Positions 18,354 through 26,649 of a stretch of DNA of 52,366 bases are shown here, piece after piece. The stretch covers positions 1-52,366 of the forward strand of contig CAZSVI010000005.1 in the NCBI GenBank assembly GCA_964610205.1, written 5' to 3'. Under the pieces are notes generated by a model. It did no database searches and was not told the DNA's origin. It saw only the letters and a program-made list of their open reading frames with translations. Numbering within the stretch: position 1 is the stretch's first letter; every line of letters starts with the position of its first letter. The position numbers and the translations under genes are program-made. The DNA comes from CAZSVI01 sp964610205. GTDB taxonomy: Bacteria; Bacillota; Clostridia; DSM-8532.

Positions 18354-18606
18354 ATGCATAAATGGTTTTGGTATTTTATAAATACTGATAATTATGAGAG
18401 ATATGAGCAATTTGAAAGTAGATTCCCTGACAAATAAAGAAATAACGCACTGAGGCAAAAAGTTAAGAGAGGAGATTCGGAATACGAGGCTTCAATAGAT
18501 ACGATAATCAATACTTACGGAAGTCTTTGATTATGCCGTTGAATATTTGATAAATGGTATTACAGGTAAACTACCGTTAAATAAAAAGGTATTCGTGCAC
18601 GATTGA
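18354..18606 (+). pseudogene. Remnant of an unrecognised protein gene
   Basis: From ATG 18354 the frame encodes MHKWFWYFINTDNYERYEQF..., reaches a TAA after 28 codons, then continues in the same frame as KVKRGDSEYEASIDTIINTYG up to a TGA. A second frame from 18533 continues VFDYAVEYLINGITGKLPLN to TGA at 18604-18606. Composition looks like real protein in pieces joined by one nonsense change and one frameshift. I do not recognise the family. The rest of 18310-18840 shows no intact gene. Confidence 0.4.
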
Positions 18607-18849
18607 GCTGACCCCGATTATTCGGTGATATACCACTGCCCAATATCTTGAGAAGATTTATCTTAGCAGGTTAAACTCAGTTCTTCGACCTTCATTCATT
18701 TTCATAGGCACTCTTATACTTTGGAGCTCTGCCAATACTCAACTCAAATACCCCTTCTCCATATTTTAAATAACTCCCGGTTTTCTTCTAAGAAAACCAT
18801 TTTTTTACCGACGTTCTTCCCTCCTATTTCAGAATTTTTAAACTAAATA

Positions 18850-18878
18850 TTGACAAATCATAATGGTAGTGCTACAAT
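18850..18878 (+). promoter_or_regulatory. Consensus sigma-A promoter of the ABC exporter operon
   Basis: TTGACA (18850-18855), a 17-bp spacer and TACAAT (18873-18878). The -10 overlaps the start of the palindrome at 18875-18924, the classical geometry for repression. Confidence 0.85.
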
Positions 18879-18924
18879 TTAAACATGCATTTAAATCATA
18901 TGATTTAAATGCATGTTTAAATTG
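18875..18924. promoter_or_regulatory. Perfect 50-bp palindromic operator
   Basis: Bases 18875-18899 are the exact reverse complement of 18900-18924, centred on CATATG. Shorter palindromes (CATGCATTTAAAT arms, TTTAAA) are nested in it. It covers the -10 and the expected start site. The likely ligand is the TetR-family protein encoded at the operon end (23810), which is inference from position and symmetry. Confidence 0.8.
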
Positions 18925-18970
18925 CATGTTAACATGAATAAGACTATTTATCCGAAAGGAGTGCTGTATC

Positions 18971-19654
18971 TTGAATTCAGTATTATTGAAAAATGTGAAA
19001 AAGGTATACCCTCTTGGAAAGACGGAAGTACACGCCTTGAAGGGAATCAATCTGGAAGTCCGGGAAGGAGAGTTTTTTGTACTGGCAGGTCCTTCAGGAA
19101 GCGGAAAATCTACACTTCTCAACATCATCGGCTGTCTGGATTCCCCAACCGAAGGCGAGGTCTGGCTTGAAAATACCCCCGTCCGCAATTACTCCCAATC
19201 AAAATTGAATAGAACCAGACTGAATCATCTTGGTTTTATCTTTCAGTCCTTTAATCTGATTTCGGTCTTAAATGTTTTTGAAAATATTGAACTCCCTATG
19301 CTGATCCGGAAAGACATCAAGGCAAAAGAACGCCGCCTGAGAATCGAAAATATAATTGAAAAAGTCGGTCTGACAAGACAGGTGAATCAAAAACCTTTTG
19401 AATTATCCGGAGGTCAGCAGCAACGTGTTGCCATCGCACGCGCTCTGGTCACAAAACCTAAAATTGTACTGGCTGATGAACCGACAGCAAATCTGGATTC
19501 CCAAACAGGCATTGAGATTATCGATCTGATGCATCGGTTAAATACTCAGGAGTCTACCACATTTATATTTTCAACACATGATCCCAAAGTTATCAGTAAA
19601 GCAAGCCGTGTTTTATATATGAAAGACGGCTTGGGGAAGGAGAATCCGGAATGA
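18971..19654 (+). CDS. ABC exporter ATPase, MacB/LolD type
   Basis: A 227-residue ATPase with Walker A GPSGSGKST (40-48), Q-loop near 92, LSGGQ signature (145-149), Walker B IVLADEP (165-171) and the switch histidine (H203). Length and motifs match the MacB/LolD/FtsE subgroup, which powers FtsX-like permeases that export lipids, peptides or antibiotics. The start is TTG at 18971, with AAAGGAG nine nt upstream; no better start is in frame. It overlaps the next gene by 4 nt. Confidence 0.94.
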   Translation: MNSVLLKNVKKVYPLGKTEVHALKGINLEVREGEFFVLAGPSGSGKSTLLNIIGCLDSPTEGEVWLENTPVRNYSQSKLNRTRLNHLGFIFQSFNLISVLNVFENIELPMLIRKDIKAKERRLRIENIIEKVGLTRQVNQKPFELSGGQQQRVAIARALVTKPKIVLADEPTANLDSQTGIEIIDLMHRLNTQESTTFIFSTHDPKVISKASRVLYMKDGLGKENPE

Positions 19655-20991
19655 ATCTGTTAGTACTTTCATTTAAAAATGCTACAGTCAAATGGTGGCG
19701 GTCACTGACCCTCGGTTTCTTTATTTTCTCCATTTCATTTATTATGGTGCTATCGGATTCTGTTATCACAGCAGCGAAGAATAAGGTTGAAAACGTGATT
19801 ACAAATGGAATAACCGGACATGTTCAAATTCGCTCAAATCAATCCATGGAAGGGGATATGGTTGTGCAGTACAGTCAGGGATGGGATGCGCTTGAATCAC
19901 TGAACCCCACTATTGTAAATACCATATCCGAAATCATGCGGAAAGAATATCCTGATGCAACCGTCCGCTATTTAGACAGAATAAGCGCTTACTTAAAAGC
20001 CGGAGATACAAAATATGAAACTATGCTGCTTGGTATAGATCCGAATATGGAAGCATATAAGGATGCATTTCTTCTGAAAGAAGGACGCTACCTGGATCCA
20101 GAAGCAACAGATGAAATTCTGCTTACCGAAGAACAGACAAACGGCTTGAATCTACAGATTGGTGACCGGATTTGCGTGACGACTAAAAACAAATTCGGAT
20201 TAAATTCAACCAATGACTTAAAAATAGTTGGCGTCGGTAATTATGTCATGCTGTCGTTATTTAGCTACAATGCAAACTATACAAGCCGCGAGGCTGTAAA
20301 AAAGTTATCGGGTATGAAAGCAGGAGAAGCAACCGACGTCATCCTTTTTCTTCCCGAAAATGCCAGTCCCAAATCTGTCATGTACACACTGTCCGCAGAA
20401 TTGGATCAACGTGGCATAGTCAATGAACTGACTGTTAACGAAGTCCTCAAAAGCGATGATCTGAAGGTTTCAAATCTTTCGTTTGAGGAAAGGGATGAAA
20501 AAGCCGGAGTGAAGATATCCGGTTCGGATGATATGGGAAAGACATTTAAGGGTATAAGTGACGCTATGTTTTTATTAATGAATATACTGGTGGTTTTTCT
20601 TATGATCATTGTCAGCATACTCATTTTCAACCTTGTTTATATGACCGGTATTGAACGCTACCGTGATATAGGCACTCTCCGCGCTATCGGATTCAGCAGG
20701 GCCCAGGTGATCAAAGTGTTTATGGGTGAGATTCTGTCGGTTTGCCTGCTTTCGGCGTTCATGGGAATGATCGTGTGCACCGGATTTGTTTTCTTCCTGA
20801 ACCGTCTCGGAATATCCTCCCCCATTGCTGCATTTGACTATATTATGGGAAGCACCGTTACACTGGAAACAGATATAAAAAGCATATTGGGCAATATCCT
20901 TATTATTTCAGGTTTCTCATGCGCCGCATCCTTCTATCCCGCGTACAAGGCTTGCTCCATCAATCCTGCAGAATCAATGCGAACATCCTAG
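19651..20991 (+). CDS. FtsX/MacB-type ABC transporter permease 1
   Basis: A 446-residue protein with one N-terminal membrane segment (about 17-38), a large extracytoplasmic MacB-periplasmic-core domain (about 40-300) and three C-terminal membrane segments of the FtsX fold, with the ERYRDIGTLRAIGFSRAQV coupling motif. It overlaps the ATPase gene by 4 nt (ATGA) and is followed at once by a second permease, so the exporter is probably a heterodimer of permeases. Confidence 0.92.
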   Translation: MNLLVLSFKNATVKWWRSLTLGFFIFSISFIMVLSDSVITAAKNKVENVITNGITGHVQIRSNQSMEGDMVVQYSQGWDALESLNPTIVNTISEIMRKEYPDATVRYLDRISAYLKAGDTKYETMLLGIDPNMEAYKDAFLLKEGRYLDPEATDEILLTEEQTNGLNLQIGDRICVTTKNKFGLNSTNDLKIVGVGNYVMLSLFSYNANYTSREAVKKLSGMKAGEATDVILFLPENASPKSVMYTLSAELDQRGIVNELTVNEVLKSDDLKVSNLSFEERDEKAGVKISGSDDMGKTFKGISDAMFLLMNILVVFLMIIVSILIFNLVYMTGIERYRDIGTLRAIGFSRAQVIKVFMGEILSVCLLSAFMGMIVCTGFVFFLNRLGISSPIAAFDYIMGSTVTLETDIKSILGNILIISGFSCAASFYPAYKACSINPAESMRTS

Positions 20992-21003
20992 GAGGTGTAT
21001 AAT

Positions 21004-22347
21004 TTGAAAAGCATATTAAAAATCGCTTACAGGAATGTACTTCAAAACAAAAAAAGATCCGCTCTTATCAGCTTGACACTTATATTATCCTGTATTTTGC
21101 TTTTATTCAGCTTTACACTCGGAAACGGCATACACCGGCAGATCATTTCACAATACCGCAATTTCTTGTCCGGAGATGTTACCGTAGTGTGGGAAAACGT
21201 TAAGGATATAGATGTGACAGACCCAAGCCGCCTGCATTTTTCCAGGTTTGACATAAAAAAAGGGCATGAGAACCTTCATACAATAAAACGCCTGGATAGT
21301 TTTCTGGAGCAAAATACCAATCAAATCCTGGAATATTTTAAAACACTCAAAGGAGAAGGTGTTCTTGATAACGGTGAATATGCCAGTTTCAGCATCATAG
21401 TCGGTCTGACCGAAGAGGAAGCCGGTTTTCTGCGGGACAAAAAAGTACTTGTTCTCACCGCAGGGAAGCTCCCGTTTGATCAGAAATACGGCATCTGCAT
21501 CAGTGATGATATCTCTAAAAAGAGCGGAATACAGATTGGTGATTGGATTACACTGGACAGCGATACGGCCAGCGGATATGTAAATTCACTTGAGTATCAG
21601 GTAACAGGAATATATAAAAGCCAATCGGAATTTGACGGCATATATGTTTACATGAGCAAACCGGATTTTTTAGAATTATATGACCAGGAGCCACAGTATT
21701 TTCAGACTTTGAAAATTTATCTGAAAAGTCCCGGCAGAGCCGGTGAGTTTGCACAAAAGCTAGACACCTATCTATTACAGGATAGTACGGTACTTCGAGC
21801 AGAATCAATCCACTACTCCGGCGATTTCTACCTTAGGATAGCAAATATGCTGAAAAAATTATTTGCAGTATTTATGATATTTATACTCCTGATCATAGCA
21901 GCAGGCATTCGATCCATTGTTAGAATGAATCTGTTTGAACGGATGAAGGAATTCGGGACACTCCGGGCAATGGGTTTCAGCCGTATTAAATGTTTTACCG
22001 TCATATACCTGGAAATATTCATCCTGTCGCTGGTTTGCTTTGCTATGGCATTTGCGATTACTTTGATTCTGACATTTATAACCGGTCATACCGGCATTTA
22101 TGTCGGAAAAGGTGCGATTGCTTATATACTTGGGGGAGAATCAATATATCCGGTTTTCATATTCACCGATATCATTTTGGGCTTACTCATTATAACCGGA
22201 TTTTCTATCTTCGCTCCATTAAAACCCGGATTGAAGTTATGCAGCCAAAAAATAACCGATCTTTTGGCCCAGAACCAGAAACCAATATTAGTGATCTCTT
22301 ACATATTAAATATAAAAAGGAAAAGGAGTTGTATTTCTTATGAATAA
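21004..22347 (+). CDS. FtsX/MacB-type ABC transporter permease 2
   Basis: A 447-residue permease with the same layout as its neighbour: N-terminal membrane segment, external domain, three C-terminal segments and an ERMKEFGTLRAMGFSRIKC motif. I chose TTG 21004 because AGGAGG lies 8 nt upstream; an in-frame GTG at 20995 sits inside that ribosome site. It starts 12 nt after the first permease and overlaps the hydrolase gene by 8 nt. Confidence 0.92.
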   Translation: MKSILKIAYRNVLQNKKRSALISLTLILSCILLLFSFTLGNGIHRQIISQYRNFLSGDVTVVWENVKDIDVTDPSRLHFSRFDIKKGHENLHTIKRLDSFLEQNTNQILEYFKTLKGEGVLDNGEYASFSIIVGLTEEEAGFLRDKKVLVLTAGKLPFDQKYGICISDDISKKSGIQIGDWITLDSDTASGYVNSLEYQVTGIYKSQSEFDGIYVYMSKPDFLELYDQEPQYFQTLKIYLKSPGRAGEFAQKLDTYLLQDSTVLRAESIHYSGDFYLRIANMLKKLFAVFMIFILLIIAAGIRSIVRMNLFERMKEFGTLRAMGFSRIKCFTVIYLEIFILSLVCFAMAFAITLILTFITGHTGIYVGKGAIAYILGGESIYPVFIFTDIILGLLIITGFSIFAPLKPGLKLCSQKITDLLAQNQKPILVISYILNIKRKRSCISYE

Positions 22348-23737
22348 AACTGATCGGACGTCCAGAAAAAGAAGAATGCCCTCATGGCTTGTATGCATTA
22401 TTGTTGCTCTTTTAAGCTCATTTTTAACCATCGCTGTGTCCGATGCCATAAACAACAGCAGGCAACCTACACAGGCAACTGAGGAAACCGATTCCCCTCA
22501 GCCTCTGCCCCAATCCGCAAAAAATCCTGAAAAGGCACAGGATAACACCGAGCACACATTTATAGACAACTGGTATATGGACACAAGAGTAAAATATACC
22601 ATGGATGGAATCTGGCATCGTATGGGCAACGTAGAAGAGATATTGGATGCCGTAAAAAACATCCGTCATACCAGCGAACTGAGCTGGTTCCGGGAATGGA
22701 ACAAAAAGGCTGAAAAAGTACAGTCCATGGCAGATGAATACATTGCGGGCGGTCATGAAATCAGTGCAGGAGAAGCATACCTGCGTGCGGCAAACTACTA
22801 CCTGACAGCCGAACTATTTCTTCATACAAATCCTGAGGATTTTAGAATCCTTGAAACTTATAAAAAAGGCGCCGACTGTTTTATAAAAGGTTTGCAGCTT
22901 CTTAACGCACCGGTTTCGGAGGTATGGATTCCCTATGAGAATACCAAAATAAAAGGCTATTTCTTCAAAGCGCAAACATTAAGGGAGAAAGCGCCTGTCC
23001 TGCTGGTTCACCAGGGCTTCGACGCTCCTATAGAATCAACAAAGTACATAGCCGAAGAAGCTGCTCGCAGAGGATATCATTGTCTTCTTTTTGAAGGGCC
23101 CGGCCAAGGTTTGACAATCCGTGAACAAAACATTCCTTTTAGGCCGGACTGGGAAAACGTAGTGTCTCCGGTTGTTGATTATGTACTTGATATGCCCTGT
23201 GTTGACGGTGAAAACGTTTATCTCATGGGTGTAAGCATGGGCGGTGGGTTCGCGGTCAGGGCGGCCGCATTCGAAAAAAGGCTTAAACTATGTATTGTAA
23301 ATCCGGGATATATCAGTGTCTGTGGGATTATAGAGGGCTGGCTTACCGAGAAGATGAAGAATTTATACCAGGAAGACAAAGAGGAGTTTGATGATAAGTT
23401 TAAAGAGCTTACAAGGTATGATGTCGGAATACGATGGGGTATGTATCACGGCATGTGGGTATTTGGAGCTCAGACACCGTCAGGTTTCCTGGATAAGTTG
23501 AAAGAATTCGACTGCAAGGATATACTGGATCAAATTGAGTGTACCATGCTTATAATGGATGGAACCGGTGAATCGTGGGGGGCCGGTCAGGCAAAACATC
23601 TGTATGATTCGTTAAATTGCCCCAAACATTATATGTTATTTACCGAAGAGGAATCCGCAGAACAGCATTGTCAGTCAGGATGTCCTGCGGTATCGGTGGA
23701 AAAGCTGTTCAACTGGCTGGATGATTATTCAAGATGA
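22340..23737 (+). CDS. Membrane-anchored alpha/beta hydrolase
   Basis: A 465-residue protein. Residues 15-35 form a signal anchor, then a Pro/Gln-rich linker (40-70), a helical region (75-190) and an alpha/beta hydrolase domain (195-465). Visible catalytic elements: nucleophile Ser299 in GVSMGG, probable acid Asp407 in MDGTGE and base His443. The HQGFDAPIEST and FEGPGQG segments match the dipeptidyl-peptidase/FrsA-like branch. The helical cap before the core is typical of that branch. The active site would face outside the membrane. It overlaps the permease gene by 8 nt, so it is probably co-expressed with the exporter, perhaps to process what is exported or to detoxify a substrate. Confidence 0.85.
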   Translation: MNKTDRTSRKRRMPSWLVCIIVALLSSFLTIAVSDAINNSRQPTQATEETDSPQPLPQSAKNPEKAQDNTEHTFIDNWYMDTRVKYTMDGIWHRMGNVEEILDAVKNIRHTSELSWFREWNKKAEKVQSMADEYIAGGHEISAGEAYLRAANYYLTAELFLHTNPEDFRILETYKKGADCFIKGLQLLNAPVSEVWIPYENTKIKGYFFKAQTLREKAPVLLVHQGFDAPIESTKYIAEEAARRGYHCLLFEGPGQGLTIREQNIPFRPDWENVVSPVVDYVLDMPCVDGENVYLMGVSMGGGFAVRAAAFEKRLKLCIVNPGYISVCGIIEGWLTEKMKNLYQEDKEEFDDKFKELTRYDVGIRWGMYHGMWVFGAQTPSGFLDKLKEFDCKDILDQIECTMLIMDGTGESWGAGQAKHLYDSLNCPKHYMLFTEEESAEQHCQSGCPAVSVEKLFNWLDDYSR

Positions 23738-23809
23738 TTGACATTATAATATTTTTTATGTTACTTTAAGCATGTGGGTTAGGTTTTTCAGTAAGGGAGT
23801 TTACATTAT

Positions 23810-24409
23810 ATGACGATAAACGAACACAATATGGCACAGAACCCTGATACGCTTTCCACCCGGGATAAAATTTTACTTTCAACCATAGCATTAATCGAAA
23901 AGGAAGGCCTTCAGAATCTTACAACACGAAGCATTGCCAAAGCAGCAGGCGTAAACAGTGCAGCAGTTAATTACTATTTCAGGACAAAAGAGAACCTGAT
24001 TGATGAAATACTTGAATATACGCTGCGTCATATGTTTCTGGATATAAATGAAATGTATACTGATGAACAGGATTTCAACTCCATATTAAGGAACATATTA
24101 TTTTATATCCTGCAGGGCTCCTTAAAATATCCAAGCATAGTAAGTGCGCACTTCCACAAACCTATTATTTTTAATGATTATGACGTGGCCTCTGTTAAAC
24201 AGCTGAATGAATATATGGAACAATTCGTTTACAGGATAAAAACCCTGGAGCCCGGCCAGGATGAAGAACGGATCCGGATGAAACTGCTGCAGCTGATATC
24301 CGCCTCTGTTTTGCCGGCCATCTTGCCGGGTGTCTTTAAAAGAAACCTGGGTGAAGATTTTTTCACAGATACCGAAAAACAGAAAAAATACATTGAAGAA
24401 TTGATTTAA
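23810..24409 (+). CDS. TetR-family transcriptional regulator
   Basis: A 199-residue regulator with an N-terminal TetR helix-turn-helix (about 18-62: ILLSTIALIEKEGLQNLTTR, AAGVNSAAVNYYF) and a helical C-terminal ligand domain. AAGGGAG lies 10 nt before the ATG. It follows the exporter-hydrolase operon by 72 nt in the same direction and probably represses it through the palindrome at 18875-18924. Its stop is in frame with the small ORF after it. Confidence 0.9.
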   Translation: MTINEHNMAQNPDTLSTRDKILLSTIALIEKEGLQNLTTRSIAKAAGVNSAAVNYYFRTKENLIDEILEYTLRHMFLDINEMYTDEQDFNSILRNILFYILQGSLKYPSIVSAHFHKPIIFNDYDVASVKQLNEYMEQFVYRIKTLEPGQDEERIRMKLLQLISASVLPAILPGVFKRNLGEDFFTDTEKQKKYIEELI

Positions 24410-24425
24410 GGTGGAATTCATCCGG

Positions 24426-24480
24426 GCATGGAGGTTTTAAGAAGTGGAATTGAAAACAGAGGTATGTCCGGAATAAAATT
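24426..24480. repeat. 55-base exact duplicate, left copy, at scaffold gap
   Basis: Identical base for base to 24581-24635, and ends exactly at the N run. The length and placement suit a k-mer overlap between two contig ends, not biology. Confidence 0.9.
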
Positions 24481-24580
24481 NNNNNNNNNNNNNNNNNNNN
24501 NNNNNNNNNNNNNNNNNNNNNNNNNNNNNNNNNNNNNNNNNNNNNNNNNNNNNNNNNNNNNNNNNNNNNNNNNNNNNNNN
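24481..24580. other. Scaffold gap (100 N), probably spurious
   Basis: Exactly 100 N, the default size for an unknown gap. Because the flanks are the same 55 bases, the true sequence probably has a single copy and no gap. A biological tandem repeat spanning the gap cannot be excluded. Confidence 0.95.
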
Positions 24581-24635
24581 GCATGGAGGTTTTAAGAAGT
24601 GGAATTGAAAACAGAGGTATGTCCGGAATAAAATT
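24581..24635. repeat. 55-base exact duplicate, right copy, at scaffold gap
   Basis: See the left copy at 24426-24480. The right copy begins at the first base after the N run. Confidence 0.9.
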
Positions 24636-24753
24636 GTGGGTTGCAACCTATTGTGACGATGCAAAAGTATTCCATTTGGTGGAAAAATGCAAGTTACCTT
24701 TTTATCTGTACTATTCTGAGGGAAGCGAAGAATCCATACCCATGGATGAGTAA
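24583..24753 (+). CDS. Possible small hypothetical protein
   Basis: A 56-codon ORF: MEVLRSGIENRGMSGIKLWV then ATYCDDAKVFHLVEKCKLPF and a C-terminal YLYYSEGSEESIPMDE. If the gap is closed by merging the duplicates, it starts 18 nt after the TetR stop and in the same frame. I see no good ribosome site (AAGGTGG is about 14 nt upstream). Its last 14 codons lie in the dispersed palindromic repeat at 24713-24778, so the C-terminus may be repeat-derived. No family is recognised. Confidence 0.3.
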   Translation: MEVLRSGIENRGMSGIKLWVATYCDDAKVFHLVEKCKLPFYLYYSEGSEESIPMDE

Positions 24754-24778
24754 GATCCTTCGCTGACACTCAGGATGA
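24713..24778. repeat. REP-like dispersed palindrome (ATTCTGAG...CTCAGGAT type)
   Basis: ATTCTGAGGGAAGCGAAGAA (24713-24732) is an imperfect inverted copy of the GATCCTTCGCTGACACTCAG segment ending at 24773. Units of the form CTGAG-N-AGCGAAG-GATCTT are known as widespread dispersed repeats in clostridial and other genomes. It lies between the exporter operon and the convergent mannoside operon. Confidence 0.6.
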
Positions 24779-24854
24779 CAGCTTGCATCAATTATTTTGT
24801 TCAAGTTATATAACGCAACTATATAAATCCCCCATGAATCAAGTTAAACCCGGA

Positions 24855-25820
24855 TTAATAACCAGTAAACGGGTTCTTTATTTCAATACAATGTGCTTCC
24901 GCATCCGAAACACCCGCGTATAGAATATATTTCTCATTATCTTTCTTAACAAGCCCTCCGCTGAAAACGACATCTTTAAGCTCGCTTCTTTTTGCAGGGC
25001 CGTTAATAAAATCTGAACGTGTTGCTATAATTTTAACAGGGGTATGTTTTTGTGTTTCAGGATCGAAGACAAATGCCATACTGTGATAATGCATGATGCT
25101 TTCATTTTCCCAATATGAAATATGGCCCAGTACTCCAACGAGACCATCTTCAAGAAGATACGCTTCGTTACAACCGCCCCACTCACCGGGAACAAAATGA
25201 GTATCAACAATTTTAGCATTTTTTATAGTAATTTCATTCAATGCATCTAAAGAATCTATTTTTATAAAGCCTATCTTGCCCATACCGAACTCATTTCGAT
25301 TGGGCCGGGTGAAAACTCCGATTTTGCCGTCCTTTAACTGTATAATCCTTATATCCTTCATTCCCATAGGACCGGCAGCAAACAATTTAAGGCTATCGAT
25401 GCTTTCACCCCTGTAAAAGAGTGTTCTGAAGCTTATTATTCTTTCCCTGTCCAGGGGATCATTTATGACCTGTACCCCTCCTAAAATCAGCTTTCCGTCA
25501 ACTCTTGTGATAAATGGATCCTGAAATCTATCAAAATAGATTCCTTCATGCGAGATTATCCATGAACCTTCCTTCTTTTTAAAAAACATAACTTTTGAAA
25601 TCTCCGATTCTCTGGGTTCAACTCTCCCCGCAATTATCATTTCGTTGCCTGCCAAAAAAGGTGCGGTTATGTTATATACATCCAATCCCTCTGCTACACA
25701 GAATTTCAATTTTTCGGCATATCCCGCCGAAGCATTTAAAGCATATTCTCTCAATAATTCTTTACATGATTTTGGTTTTATCGCTTCTTTTATCTTATGT
25801 CCTTCGTTACTTTTCTCCAT
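24855..25820 (-). CDS. DUF1861 family protein (GH130-like beta-propeller)
   Basis: A 321-residue cytoplasmic protein. The sequence has repeated beta-propeller blades with the family's EGLDVYNITAPF, DPFITRVDGKLILGGVQV, MKDIRIIQLKDGKIGVFTRP, WGGCNEAYLLEDGLVGVLGH and VVFSGGLV segments, which match DUF1861 (PF08950), distantly related to GH130/GH43 propellers. It is last in a minus-strand operon with two permeases, a binding protein and a GH130 enzyme, so it probably acts on the imported mannoside. Activity is not established for this family. The ATG at 25820 overlaps the permease end by 14 nt. Confidence 0.8.
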   Translation of the reverse strand: MEKSNEGHKIKEAIKPKSCKELLREYALNASAGYAEKLKFCVAEGLDVYNITAPFLAGNEMIIAGRVEPRESEISKVMFFKKKEGSWIISHEGIYFDRFQDPFITRVDGKLILGGVQVINDPLDRERIISFRTLFYRGESIDSLKLFAAGPMGMKDIRIIQLKDGKIGVFTRPNRNEFGMGKIGFIKIDSLDALNEITIKNAKIVDTHFVPGEWGGCNEAYLLEDGLVGVLGHISYWENESIMHYHSMAFVFDPETQKHTPVKIIATRSDFINGPAKRSELKDVVFSGGLVKKDNEKYILYAGVSDAEAHCIEIKNPFTGY

Positions 25821-26634
25821 CCATTCTGATTCCCTTCATAAAGTACTTGTTTAGAGTAATATACATAATTAATATCGGTACAAAGGATAGCATACTGAAC
25901 GCCATTATATTGTTCCACAAGGTGCCGTATTGAACCTGGGAATACTGTATTCCCAAAGGAAGTGTGAATTTCTTCACATCTTTGATATAAAGCATTACAT
26001 TGACAAAGCCGTTCCATGATCCAAGAAATATGAAGGTGGCTTGAGTCGCCAATGCAGGCTTTGCAAATGGAAGAGCAATTCTGAAAAAACACCCGATTCT
26101 TGACAGGCCATCAATTTTTGCCGCTTCTTCAACTTGCTTGGAATAGTTCATATAGTATTGCCTCATAAAAAAGATATAGGTAGTATTAATAGCGCCGGGA
26201 ACAAGAATTGCGGCGTATGAATCCATCATCCCAAAAGCGTTTACAATGATAAAATTCGGTATCATAAGCACCTGTCCCGGTATAGCCATTGCAGCAAGAA
26301 TAAGGTAAAAAACCATTTTGCTCCCTCTGAACTTTATCTGTGCCAAAGCATACCCCGCCATACTGTTAAAGAAAACATTTACTCCGGTAATTAAAGTTGC
26401 GAGAAAGACAGAATTAAAGAACCATCTCAGGTAAGCTGACTCTCTGGTAAAAATTTTTGCGTAATTTTCAAGAGTAATATTTTTAGGAATTAATGAAAGC
26501 CCTCCGCCGGTCAGTTCAGCATAGTTTTTAAAAGATGCCGATAACGCCCATAAAAAGGGATAAAGCGTTATAAGCGCATATATAATTAAAATCACATATA
26601 ACACTGGCATACACGAGACTTTTTTCTTTTTCAT
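25807..26634 (-). CDS. Sugar ABC transporter permease, MalG/UgpE type
   Basis: A 275-residue permease with a basic N-terminus, six membrane segments and an EAA loop (VEEAAKIDGLSRI...IALP), ending YFMKGIRMDGEK. It is the second permease of the mannoside transporter; its partner ends 15 nt upstream. It belongs to the CUT1 family, distinct from the LplB/YtcP pairs on the left. Confidence 0.92.
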   Translation of the reverse strand: MKKKKVSCMPVLYVILIIYALITLYPFLWALSASFKNYAELTGGGLSLIPKNITLENYAKIFTRESAYLRWFFNSVFLATLITGVNVFFNSMAGYALAQIKFRGSKMVFYLILAAMAIPGQVLMIPNFIIVNAFGMMDSYAAILVPGAINTTYIFFMRQYYMNYSKQVEEAAKIDGLSRIGCFFRIALPFAKPALATQATFIFLGSWNGFVNVMLYIKDVKKFTLPLGIQYSQVQYGTLWNNIMAFSMLSFVPILIMYITLNKYFMKGIRMDGEK

Positions 26635-26649
26635 ACTTACCCTCCCCTT

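Noticed and set aside
18640..18840. Minus-strand coding remnant (pieces such as ELSIGRAPKYKSAYENE)
   Set aside because: The frame is very short and broken, so I cannot support it as a separate feature.
24363..24769. Open frames that run through the N block
   Set aside because: They exist only because the unknown bases carry no stops.
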